Source: JAJYVT01 sp036796435 (GTDB lineage: Bacteria; Actinomycetota; Acidimicrobiia; Acidimicrobiales; RAAP-2). Taken from it: 21,388 bases of DNA. The translations under genes were made by a program, and so were the position numbers. The stretch is from contig DAIRCY010000041.1 of NCBI GenBank assembly GCA_036796435.1, positions 1 to 21,388 of the forward strand, written 5' to 3'. This document shows positions 5,649-13,886 of the stretch, piece by piece (the stretch's first letter is position 1; every line of letters starts with the position of its first letter). The notes under the pieces were generated by a model, which saw nothing but the letters and a program-made list of their open reading frames with translations, was not told the origin of the DNA and ran no database searches.

Positions 5649-8600
5649 CGGACTCGTAGCCCCGCACCCGATCGGGGAGCCGCGCGATCGCGGTCGCCGC
5701 GTCGAGGTTCGCAGCGGTGAGCTTGGGAAGCAGCGATCGGATCGCGTCGGCGTACTCCCCCGGGAGCTCCCGCTCGATGCGGCGGAGCTCAGTCCGCCCG
5801 AACGGGTCCAAAGGCGTCCCACGAAGACGCCGGGACGCACGGAGCGTCCGCATCGCGGGACGCGACCAGCTCCCAAGACGGATCTTGTGGCTCAGGCCCT
5901 TCGCCCGCAGCGCCGGCGGATGCAGGAGCCAGGTGGTCCCGCGTTCGGCCGAGTCGACGGCCGGGAACTCCAACAGCAGTCGGGCGACTTCGTACTCGTC
6001 CTTGTACGCCAGCAGCTTGTGGTAGCCGAACGCGACGCCCGCGGTGAGACGCCCGTCACCGCCCACAGCCTTCTCGGCCTCTGCCACCTCTCGCACCAGG
6101 GCGGCGAAGCGACCCGCAAGCCGCTCGTCCTGGTAGTCGACAAGGTCGCCTGCGAGCCATTCGACGTGTTCGCGTCCGGCAGCGGGGAGCGAGGAGAAGT
6201 CGACCGCGGAGAGGACCCGGGAACCGACCGAGCGAGCTGGGTCGACCGGTGCGACTGGGTCGACCGGTGCGACTGGGTCACGTCCGTCCGCAGGCGACAT
6301 TGCGGGCTCACCGCGCACACCGGTGCCACCGCCTGCGCTCTCGACGACCCATCGCCGCCCGGCCTCGAGCGCGGCGAGGTTGGCTTTGACCGCCACGCCG
6401 TTGCGCTCTATGGCAGCCACGATGGAGTCAGGGGAGACCGGCAGGAGTCCGAGCTGGCTCGCAGCGCCGATCAGCACCACGTTCGCTGCCGTCGCCGTAG
6501 CGCCTACCCCGTGCGCGACGGCGATCGCGTCGAGAAACGTGGCCCGGCCGTCAGCCGCTGCTTCGGTGAGGGCCGCCTCGAGCTCGGCGACCGGCACCTC
6601 GCGCGACTCGAGGCCGAGCACCATCGGTCCGCTGAGGCTGGAGGCCGACGAGCCGACCACCGAGGTGCGACCTGCCCTCAGGCTTGCGAGCACCTTGGGC
6701 ACGCTCGCCGCGACCAGGTCCGCCGCGATGAGCAGATCGACCTCTCCTTCGCCGAGCACGTTGGAGCGCTCGCCTGCGCCAGGTCCGATGCGAAGATCCG
6801 AGATGACGGGTCCGGCCTTCTGGGACAACCCCGTCTGATCCAGCCCCCACACCTCAACTCCCTCGAGCAGGGCCGCCCAAGCGAGGAGGTGGGCACACGT
6901 CACCACGCCGGTCCCGCCGATGCCGGCGATGCGGACCGTGAGCGGACGGTCGACCTGCGCGACCGCGGCAGGAGGCAGCAGCTGGGCGCCGACTACAGCG
7001 CCGTCAGCCGTGGCGGCCGCACCCTTCGATGCACCAGACCGATCGCCCCGACCCGACCGCTCCTCCGCCGGGCGAGCCCGGCCCTGGTTGACCTTCACGA
7101 GCGTGAACGCCGGGCAGTCACCCTTGAGGCAAGATCTGTCGAAGTTGCACGTGTCCTGGTCGATCCGCGTCTTCGGGCCAAGTGGCGTGTCGACGGTCTG
7201 GAGGGAGAGGCAGTTCGACTTGACCTGACAGTCGCCGCAGCCTTCACAAACTCGTTCGTTGATGACGACTCGCTCGGTCGGCAACGGTGCGAGGCCGCGC
7301 TTTCTCGCCCGGCGAAGCTCGGTCGCGCACGGTTGGTCGTGAACCAGCACGGTCACGCCGTCGATCGCCGCGAGCTCCTCTTGCACCGCGATCATGTCGT
7401 CGCGTGAACGCACGGACACACCCTTCGGCAGCCGAGTGCGGCGGTACGAGCGCGGGTCGCCGGTGGTGATGACCACACGCTTCGCTCCCTCGAGAAGGAG
7501 CATCTGGGCGAGCTCGACGGGCGACTTCGCGCCGCCGACTACGTGCTGGCCGCCGGTCATCGCGGTTGCACCGTTCCAGAGCACTTTGTAGGTGATGGCG
7601 ACGCCGGCTGCGACGGCCCCGCGCACGGCGAGCTGCCCCGAGTGGAAGAAGGTGCCGTCGCCAAGGTTCTGGACGAGGTGACGCTCACGAACGAAGGGCT
7701 CCATGCCGATCCACTGCGCGCCCTCGCCTCCCATCTGGGTGAGGCCGACCCGGTGGCCCACTCGTTGCTCGGGCATGTAGTGCACGATCGTGTGGCAGCC
7801 GATGCCCTCTCCGACGAGGGTTCCCTCCGGCACGACGGTGCTCACCGAGTGCGGGCACCCCGGACAGAACCACGGGACGCGGGTCGGCTGTGTCGGCTGT
7901 GTCGGCTGTGTCGGCTGTGTCGGCTGTGTCGGCTGTGTCGGCTGCGTCCCATGGGCCCTCTGCGCCGCGTCGACCCCTTGCGCCGCCTGGACCCCTTGCG
8001 CCGCCTGGACCCCTTGAGGCGCCTGTGCTCCCCGCACGGACGCCTTCAACTCGACACGCCGGCGCGGCTCGGGGAGCTCCTTCACCAATGTGCCGAGGCT
8101 CGCCTTGAGGAGCGGGCCGAGAATCCGGCCGATGGACACCGCGTCGAGGACCCCGTGGCGCGGAACCAGCGGACGGCCGTCGAGGTCCAGCTTCCCGAGG
8201 ACGGCCGGGCTCCCCGGGCGGCGGGCGATCATCGAGAGGAGCTGGCTCTCGACGAGGTCCCGACGCTCCTCGACGACGATCACCTGCTCGACGTCGTTCG
8301 AGATGGCCCGGGCGAAACCCTGGCCGATAGGGAACGGCAACCGGATCTCGCCGAGCGCGACACCGTTCGCGCGGAGCGTGTCCGGGCCGAGGCCGAGGAG
8401 TCGCAACGCCTCGACGAGCTCGGAGTAGACGATGCCCGCGGCCACGATCGAGATCCGTGGCCGGGCGGGGACGACGACCAGGCGGTTCAGTTCGTTCGCG
8501 TCGCCGTAGCGGGCGGCTGCAGCGAGGCGGTCGGTCAGCACCGCCCGTTCGCGCTCGACCGTCCCGGGCGTGAGGAGGTCGCCGGACACGAGCGGCGCGA

Positions 8601-9300
8601 CGTAGCCCTCGGGGATGACCGGCGAAGCCCAGTCGCGCACCGCAACCGTGCCCTCGGCGTCGGCGATCGCGGTCGCGAGCTTCATCGCGACCCACGCTCC
8701 GCTGAAGCGCGAAAGCGTGATGGCGTGCCGTCCGAGGTCCATTACCTCTTCGAGCGAGCGGGGGAAGACCACCGGCATTCCGAGGTCCGCGAGCGAGGCC
8801 TCCGACGCACTCGGAAGCGTCGACGACTTGGCGGATGGGTCGTCGCCGACGATGGCGAGCGCACCTCCGTGCGCCGACGCGCCCGCGAAACTTGCGTGCC
8901 GCAACGCGTCCATGCTCCGGTCGAGTCCCGGCGCCTTTCCGTACCACACGCCGAGCACTCCGTCCACGCGAGCGGACTCGAGCATGCTCGTGAGCTGACT
9001 GCCCATGACCGCCGTCGCGCCGACCTCTTCGTTGACGGCGGGGCGATGCACGATCTCGACGTCGAGATGCCTGTGCAGCGCAGTCTCGAGCTCCTTGTCG
9101 AAGCCCGCGAGCGGGGACCCCTGGTATCCCGAGACGAAGGCCGCCGTCCGCTTCCCGGCGGCCCGATCGGCCCGCAACGCGTCGATGAGCACCCGGATCG
9201 TGGCTTGCACCCCGGAGAGGTGGACCCTCGGAACGTCAGGTGCCCAATGGTCGCCGGGGTCGAAATCGGCGAGGGGACGCGTGTCGTCCGTGACCGTCAC
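5578..9300 (-). CDS. Indolepyruvate ferredoxin oxidoreductase, fused large form
   Basis: This 1240-residue cytoplasmic enzyme oxidatively decarboxylates aryl- or branched 2-oxoacids to acyl-CoA with ferredoxin as acceptor. In order: pyrimidine-binding and middle 2-oxoacid oxidoreductase domains (residues ~20-420); a repetitive linker (~425-472); the thiamine-diphosphate domain starting at CPGCPHS (~476) with NLGDGTFFHSGQ; a [4Fe-4S] segment CEGCGDC near 685 with a second cysteine group (CNFDRSCLKGDCPA); the gamma-type domain with GIGGTGVV (~790); a second repeat (1006-1021); and the DUF6537-like C-terminal domain. This matches the long IOR found in many bacteria. The linker holds (TQP)7 and three copies of a VQAAQG-like hexapeptide. 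The GTG start at 9300 is directly preceded by a good promoter. Arylpyruvate is the likely substrate, but other 2-oxoacids are possible. Confidence 0.93.
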   Translation of the reverse strand: MTVTDDTRPLADFDPGDHWAPDVPRVHLSGVQATIRVLIDALRADRAAGKRTAAFVSGYQGSPLAGFDKELETALHRHLDVEIVHRPAVNEEVGATAVMGSQLTSMLESARVDGVLGVWYGKAPGLDRSMDALRHASFAGASAHGGALAIVGDDPSAKSSTLPSASEASLADLGMPVVFPRSLEEVMDLGRHAITLSRFSGAWVAMKLATAIADAEGTVAVRDWASPVIPEGYVAPLVSGDLLTPGTVERERAVLTDRLAAAARYGDANELNRLVVVPARPRISIVAAGIVYSELVEALRLLGLGPDTLRANGVALGEIRLPFPIGQGFARAISNDVEQVIVVEERRDLVESQLLSMIARRPGSPAVLGKLDLDGRPLVPRHGVLDAVSIGRILGPLLKASLGTLVKELPEPRRRVELKASVRGAQAPQGVQAAQGVQAAQGVDAAQRAHGTQPTQPTQPTQPTQPTQPTQPTRVPWFCPGCPHSVSTVVPEGTLVGEGIGCHTIVHYMPEQRVGHRVGLTQMGGEGAQWIGMEPFVRERHLVQNLGDGTFFHSGQLAVRGAVAAGVAITYKVLWNGATAMTGGQHVVGGAKSPVELAQMLLLEGAKRVVITTGDPRSYRRTRLPKGVSVRSRDDMIAVQEELAAIDGVTVLVHDQPCATELRRARKRGLAPLPTERVVINERVCEGCGDCQVKSNCLSLQTVDTPLGPKTRIDQDTCNFDRSCLKGDCPAFTLVKVNQGRARPAEERSGRGDRSGASKGAAATADGAVVGAQLLPPAAVAQVDRPLTVRIAGIGGTGVVTCAHLLAWAALLEGVEVWGLDQTGLSQKAGPVISDLRIGPGAGERSNVLGEGEVDLLIAADLVAASVPKVLASLRAGRTSVVGSSASSLSGPMVLGLESREVPVAELEAALTEAAADGRATFLDAIAVAHGVGATATAANVVLIGAASQLGLLPVSPDSIVAAIERNGVAVKANLAALEAGRRWVVESAGGGTGVRGEPAMSPADGRDPVAPVDPVAPVDPARSVGSRVLSAVDFSSLPAAGREHVEWLAGDLVDYQDERLAGRFAALVREVAEAEKAVGGDGRLTAGVAFGYHKLLAYKDEYEVARLLLEFPAVDSAERGTTWLLHPPALRAKGLSHKIRLGSWSRPAMRTLRASRRLRGTPLDPFGRTELRRIERELPGEYADAIRSLLPKLTAANLDAATAIARLPDRVRGYESVKEKCVGSYREELAERLGRFPHR
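6237..6280. repeat. 18-bp tandem repeat inside the oxidoreductase gene
   Basis: Two exact copies of an 18-bp unit (6237-6254, 6255-6272; CTGGGTCGACCGGTGCGA) plus 8 nt of a third. On the minus strand they encode repeated VAPVDP in the spacer between the gamma-type and DUF6537-like domains. Confidence 0.85.
7883..7945. repeat. 9-bp tandem repeat, 7 copies, encoding (TQP)7
   Basis: Six exact copies of GTCGGCTGT and a seventh ending in C (GTCGGCTGC). On the minus strand this is an in-frame Thr-Gln-Pro array just before the CPGCPHS thiamine-diphosphate domain. The near-perfect nucleotide identity suggests recent slippage expansion. Confidence 0.95.
7972..8025. repeat. 18-bp tandem repeat, 3 copies, in the same linker
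   Basis: Two exact 18-bp copies (GACCCCTTGCGCCGCCTG) and a third with two changes (8008-8025), encoding repeated VQAAQG-like hexapeptides 26 bp from the TQP array. Confidence 0.9.
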
Positions 9301-9306
9301 GTGTTC

Positions 9307-9335
9307 AGTATGTAGGTCGTTCGCCTACCTGTGAA
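9307..9335 (-). promoter_or_regulatory. Promoter of the indolepyruvate oxidoreductase gene with internal inverted repeat
   Basis: On the minus strand TTCACA (9335-9330, one mismatch to TTGACA) is followed after exactly 17 nt by CATACT (9312-9307), which ends 6 nt before the GTG at 9300. An inverted repeat GTAGG-N7-CCTAC (9312-9328) fills the spacer and touches the -10, a natural operator position. This is the best two-element promoter in the window. Confidence 0.65.
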
Positions 9336-9555
9336 GCGTTCCGCACAACATTTCACCGCTCCGGGCGACCTCGCACGATCTTCGACCTGCGCCTCGTGGT
9401 TCCCGGAAAATCGAACGATGCGCGGCAGGCGCGGAAGGGGGGACCAAGGGAGCGCCAACGGCGGTTTCACGCGTGCTGCCCTGTCGGGGGTCAGGGGACC
9501 GAGGGACGCTCCCGTCGGCCCGGCGCGGCGGCCCCCGTGCAGCGCAGGGCGGGGC
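9336..9555. other. Intergenic stretch with no recognised gene
   Basis: About 220 bp between the oxidoreductase promoter and the 3' end of the acyl-CoA dehydrogenase gene. It has several G-tracts and a small hairpin (GGGACGCTCCC, 9503-9513) but no T-tract terminator, no RNA fold I recognise and no ORF with protein-like composition. Confidence 0.5.
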
Positions 9556-10728
9556 TCAGTGTGAGGGGCCCAATCCCAGGCAGCGGGCGATCACCATTCG
9601 CTGCACCTCCGACGTGCCTTCGCCGATCTCGAGGATCTTGGCGTCCCGGTAGAAGCGCCCGACCGGCGTCTCGTTCATGAACCCGTAGCCGCCGAAGATC
9701 TGCGTCGCCTCGCGGGCATTGACCATCGCCGCTTCCGACGCGACCAGTTTGGCGATCGCGGCCTCCCTCTTGAACGGCTTCCGGGCCGTCAACCGCCTGG
9801 CGGCGTCGTAGTACGCGAGTCGCGCGACGTGCGTGCGCGTCTCCATGTCGGCCACTTTGAACTGCAGGACCTGCGACTCGCCGAGCTTGCGCCCGAACGC
9901 CACCCTCTCCCCGAGATACCGCACACATTCGTCGACGCAGCCCTGCGCGAGGCCCGTCGAGAGCGCGGCGATGGCGATCCTCCCCTCGTCGAGGATGGAA
10001 AGGAATTGCGCGTACCCGCGACCTTCCTCCCCGAGAAGGTGATCGAGCGGCACGCGGCAGTCGTCGAAGGCAAGCTCGTGGGTGTCCGATGCGCTCCACC
10101 CCACCTTCGAATAGCCGGGGGCGACGGTGAAACCCCGCGTGCCGGAGGGGATCACGATCGCCGAGATGGACGGGCGGCTGTCGCCGTCTCTCGCCGTGAC
10201 CGCCGTCACCGTGACGAAGGCAGTGATGTCCGTCCCCGAATTCGTGATGAAGGCTTTGGAACCGTTGACGACCCACTCGTCACCGTCTCGCACCGCGGTC
10301 GTCCGCGTCGCGCCGGCGTCAGAGCCCCCGCTCGGTTCGGTCAGGCCGAACGCGCCGAGCGTCCTCCCCGCGCACAGGTCAGGCAGCCACCGCTCCCGTT
10401 GCGCCTCGTCGCCGAAACGGTAGATGGGCATCGCGCCGAGACCAACCCCGGCTTCGAGCGTGATGGCGACGGACGAGTCGACCCGGGCGAGCTCCTCGAG
10501 CGCGAGACACAGGGCGAAGTAGTCGCCGCCCATCCCGCCGTACTCCTCGGGGAACGGCAATCCGAAGAGCCCCATCTCGCCCATCTTCTTCACGAGCGGA
10601 TAGGGAAACGCCTTCTTCTCGTAGTACTCCGAGATCACCGGCGCCACCTCCTCTCTCGCGAACCGACGGACCGTCATGCGCAGCTCCTCGTGCTCGGCGC
10701 TGAGCTCCCCCGTGACCACAGACGTCAT
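9556..10728 (-). CDS. Acyl-CoA dehydrogenase, probable isovaleryl-/short branched-chain
   Basis: This 390-residue FAD flavoenzyme dehydrogenates acyl-CoA to 2-enoyl-CoA, passing electrons to ETF. Landmarks are FGLTEPSGGSDAGA (flavin/substrate loop), FITNSGTD, and a C-terminal GEGTSEVQR in which Glu370 is at the SCAD/MCAD catalytic-base position. Human isovaleryl-CoA dehydrogenase places its base on a different helix, so by residue pattern this is the SCAD-like type, as expected for mycobacterial FadE19. Its position as the last gene behind MCC beta, MCC alpha and HMG-CoA lyase argues for isovaleryl-CoA (LiuA role). The ATG is 1 nt after the HMG-CoA lyase stop, with GGAGG (10741-10737) 8 nt upstream. 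A fatty acyl-CoA substrate cannot be excluded. Confidence 0.92.
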   Translation of the reverse strand: MTSVVTGELSAEHEELRMTVRRFAREEVAPVISEYYEKKAFPYPLVKKMGEMGLFGLPFPEEYGGMGGDYFALCLALEELARVDSSVAITLEAGVGLGAMPIYRFGDEAQRERWLPDLCAGRTLGAFGLTEPSGGSDAGATRTTAVRDGDEWVVNGSKAFITNSGTDITAFVTVTAVTARDGDSRPSISAIVIPSGTRGFTVAPGYSKVGWSASDTHELAFDDCRVPLDHLLGEEGRGYAQFLSILDEGRIAIAALSTGLAQGCVDECVRYLGERVAFGRKLGESQVLQFKVADMETRTHVARLAYYDAARRLTARKPFKREAAIAKLVASEAAMVNAREATQIFGGYGFMNETPVGRFYRDAKILEIGEGTSEVQRMVIARCLGLGPSH

Positions 10729-10729
10729 T

Positions 10730-11728
10730 TCAGCTGCCTCCGTCCAGTTCGAGCCCTTTGGAGTCCCTTCCGAAGGTTCCGAGGGCCTGTACGACCTTCG
10801 ATGGGCTCGGACGCCCCAATTGCGCCGACATCCACGCCGACGTCTCGACGAGCCGGTCGAGGTCGACGCCCGTCTCGACCCCCACCCCTGCGAGCGCCCA
10901 GCAGAGGTCTTCGGTTGCGAGGTTCCCGGTTGCGCTCTTGGCGAACGGGCAGCCGCCGATCCCTCCCGCCGACGCGTCGACGGTCGTCACCCCGCAGCTG
11001 ATGGCCGTCATCGTGTTTGCGAGCGCTTGGCCGTAGGTGTCGTGGAAGTGCACCGCGAGCCGGCCGGACGGGATCCCTGCCCGAGCGAGCGCCCCCAGCA
11101 GGTCGACGACCTGGCCCGTGGTCGCCACGCCGATCGTGTCCCCGAGGCTCAGCTCGTCCGCGCCCATCTCGAGGAGCCGTTCGCAGACCGCCACCACGTC
11201 CCCCTCCGCCACCGCACCCTCCCACGGGTCGCCGAAGCACATCGACACGTACGCCCGTACACCCATGGCCGCCCGCTTCGCTTCCGACACGACGGGAGCG
11301 AACATCTCGAGCGCCTCGTCGCGCGAGCGGTTCAGGTTCTTCTCGGCGAACGTCTCGGTCGCACTGGCAAAGACGCAGATGTCGTGCACCCCTGAGGAGC
11401 GTGCACGCTCGAGACCTGCGACGTTCGGGACGAGGGCGGGCAGGCGGACCTCGGGCTGGCTCGTCCGCAGGGGAGCGAGGAGCGCGAAGACCTCTTCGGC
11501 GTCGGCGAGCTGGGGCACCCACGCCGGGTTGACGAAGCTCGACGTCTCGACGGTCCCGAGGCCGGCGTCCACCAGGCGCCGCACCAGCTCCGCCTTCACG
11601 GCGGCAGGAACGACCGACGGCTCGTTTTGGAGACCGTCCCGTGGCCCGACCTCCCAGATCCGCACCCGCGACGGCAGGTCAGCCCGCGGGTGAACGCCGA
11701 AACGGTTCGGACGACCACGGCCGCTCAT
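10730..11728 (-). CDS. Hydroxymethylglutaryl-CoA lyase
   Basis: Cleaves (S)-3-hydroxy-3-methylglutaryl-CoA to acetyl-CoA and acetoacetate, the last step specific to leucine breakdown. The 332-residue TIM-barrel protein shows EVGPRDGLQNE (catalytic Arg-Asp, metal site), SLGDTIG, the metal-binding HFHDTYGQALAN and the catalytic-cysteine loop GGCPFAKSATGN followed by LATED. The ATG overlaps the stop of the MCC alpha gene as ATGA (11728-11725), so translation is coupled. The frame is open upstream into MCC alpha, but that part is a wrong-frame shadow of the biotin-carrier region. It is the liuE/mvaB equivalent. Confidence 0.93.
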   Translation of the reverse strand: MSGRGRPNRFGVHPRADLPSRVRIWEVGPRDGLQNEPSVVPAAVKAELVRRLVDAGLGTVETSSFVNPAWVPQLADAEEVFALLAPLRTSQPEVRLPALVPNVAGLERARSSGVHDICVFASATETFAEKNLNRSRDEALEMFAPVVSEAKRAAMGVRAYVSMCFGDPWEGAVAEGDVVAVCERLLEMGADELSLGDTIGVATTGQVVDLLGALARAGIPSGRLAVHFHDTYGQALANTMTAISCGVTTVDASAGGIGGCPFAKSATGNLATEDLCWALAGVGVETGVDLDRLVETSAWMSAQLGRPSPSKVVQALGTFGRDSKGLELDGGS

Positions 11729-13882
11729 GGGACCGACCCCGCCTCTCGGGGGTTCGCCAGGTCGGCTCCCTCTCTGCCGTCTCCGTCGTCTATTTCGTCC
11801 GCCTCGTCGGGGTCCACCCTCGCCAGCAGCTCGTCGAGACCGATGGACTGGCCCTCCCGGACGAGCAATTCCGTCACCACCCCGTTCACGGGAGCCACGA
11901 CCGCATGCTCCATCTTCATGGCTTCCACCGCCAAGAGCTGCTGACCCGCACGCACCTTGTCTCCGACTCGGACGTGGACGGCGACCACTACACCGGGCAT
12001 GGGGCTGGTCACGGGGCCCGCGGCGCCAAGAACAGCCTCGCGCACCTCCCCGATCGACCGTGAAGCGCCAGGCATCCCCCAGCCGGCAGACCCACACGTC
12101 GTCTCCCACGACCGCCGTCTTCCAGGGCGCCGTGCTGCCGCCGATCGTGACCCGCGGATCGGTGACAGGTGTCGGCTCGCCGCCCGCGCGCCCGCCGTCC
12201 GGCGCCTGCACCTCGACCGCCGGCCCCGCGTCCACCCGCATCACGGCACCCTCCCGCACGCGCCCATGCACCTCGACCACAAGGGGAAGTCCCCCGTGCC
12301 GCAGTGAGACGGTCCATGCGCGGGGTCCGCCGACTGCCCAGCCGTCGGGTACCTCCCACGGGTCGACGACAGCGCCCCGGGGCTCGAGCCCTGAGGCGAC
12401 GCGACAAGCTGCCACGAGGGCTGCGTCGCGGCTCCGGCCCTCGGGAGGCGCCCCGAGCTCGTCGAGCGTGCGGTCGACGAGTCCGGTGTCGAGATGCCCC
12501 GCCGCGACGTCGGGATGCGCGAGGAGGCGGGCGAGGTACCCGACGTTGGTGGTGACGCCCAGCACCGCCGTGTCCTCGAGCGCGCCGCGGAGCCTGTCGA
12601 TCGCCTCCCCGCGCGTGGCGCCCCATGCGATCACCTTCGCGAGCATGGGGTCGTAGCGGGTCCCCACGACGGCGCCGATTGCCAGACCCGAGTCCACCCT
12701 GACATGCGGGTGATCCGTCGGCTCGGAGAGGAGCGCCACCGTGCCGCTCGCGGGGAGAAAGCCCCGGAGCGGGTCCTCCGCGTAGAGACGCGCCTCGACG
12801 GCATGTCCTCGCCGGGATATCTCGTCCTGTGAGAGCGGGATCGGCTCACCCGCCGCGACGCGCAGCTGCCACTCGACGAGGTCGACGTCCGTCACCGCTT
12901 CGGTGACGGGGTGCTCGACCTGCAGCCGGGTGTTCATCTCCATGAAGAAGTACTCCCCGGGGCGCTCTCCAGACACGATGAACTCCACCGTCCCCGCGCC
13001 GACGTAGCCGCAGGACCTCGCCGCGTCGACGGCGCTCTGCGACATCGCCGAGCGCGTCGCGTCGTCGAGCAAGGGCGAGGGGCTCTCTTCCACGATCTTC
13101 TGATGGCGACGCTGGAGGCTGCACTCGCGCTCTCCGAGCGACACGACGTTCCCGAAAGTGTCCGCGAAGATCTGCACCTCGACGTGCCGCGGACGGTCGA
13201 CCCATCGCTCGACAAGGAGCGTGGCGTCTCCGAACGCGCCTTGCGCCTCTCGTCTCGCCGCAGCGATGGAGGCGGGGAGATCCTCTTCCGCAGCGACGCG
13301 CCGCATGCCCTTTCCTCCGCCCCCCGCCGCCGGCTTGAGGAGCACGGGGAGACCGAGCTCGAGCGCAGCAGCCACGAGCGCTTCGTCGTCCATGCCCGCG
13401 CGACCGGCGCCCGGCACGACGGGCACCCCCGCACGGGCGACCGTCTCCTTGGCGCGGATCTTGTCTCCCATCGTCTCGATCGCGTCGGCTGGCGGCCCGA
13501 TCCACACCAGCCCGGCGGCGACGACCGCTCGTGCGAAGGACGGGTCCTCGGACAAGAACCCATAGCCGGGGTGGACCGCATCGGCTCGGGCAGACCGCGC
13601 CGCGGCGACAATCGACGGCGCGTCGAGGTAGCCGGCGACCGGGACCGCCAGGTCGGCGGAACGGGTGTGCGGCGCGTCCGCGTCATCGGGTGCGTAGATC
13701 GCCACCGATCTGGTGCCGAGGTCACGGAGAGTGCGACAGACCCGGACCACGATCTCACCACGATTGGCCACGAGCACGGAACGAACGGCTCCACGGGACC
13801 CGACCGACCCTGCCGTCCCGCCGGACCCGGCCGACGCGCCGGACCCGACCGAGCCTGCCGGCGGCGGTGCTACGGACGCCAC
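11725..13882 (-). CDS. Methylcrotonyl-CoA carboxylase alpha (biotin carboxylase + BCCP), apparent +1 frameshift
   Basis: Biotin-containing subunit that carboxylates biotin with ATP and bicarbonate for 3-methylcrotonyl-CoA carboxylation. The first frame (13882 to about 12052) gives residues 1-610: a Gly/Ser low-complexity N-terminus (1-33), VLVANRGEI (37-44), ATP-grasp loop GGGGKG (187-192) and EMNTRLQVEHPV (315-326). The biotin-carrier part is in the next frame (12052 to 11725) with EAMKMEH; its lysine would be residue 656. Removing one C from the CCCC run at 12048-12051 joins them into a 718-residue protein whose stop overlaps the lyase ATG as ATGA. Without the shift, the first frame runs on as an Arg/Gly-rich shadow into the lyase. 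The start at 13882 (GTG, 4 nt after the MCC beta stop) is uncertain; GTG at 13777 is better matched to the family. Sequencing error, mutation or recoding cannot be distinguished here. Confidence 0.85.
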
Positions 13883-13886
13883 AACC

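Noticed and set aside
7883..7945. 9-bp repeats considered as a CRISPR or origin-type iteron array
   Set aside because: Units are contiguous with no spacers, keep the reading frame, and lie inside a conserved enzyme gene.
5413..9315. Long plus-strand ORFs opposite the oxidoreductase (5413-7407 and 7543-9315)
   Set aside because: They are antisense shadows in GC-rich DNA, Arg/His/Asp-rich with no recognisable domain, and the minus-strand product is a full, conserved enzyme.
9336..9555. Riboswitch, small RNA or G-quadruplex in the intergenic stretch
   Set aside because: G-tracts are too irregularly spaced for a clear quadruplex and I could not fit any known riboswitch core or a terminator.
10730..13882. 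A 1050-residue biotin carboxylase-HMG-CoA lyase fusion protein
   Set aside because: The middle ~108 residues are Arg/Gly-rich shadow sequence, while the biotin-carrier domain sits in the neighbouring frame and ends in a normal ATGA overlap with the lyase. A single-base frameshift explains it better.
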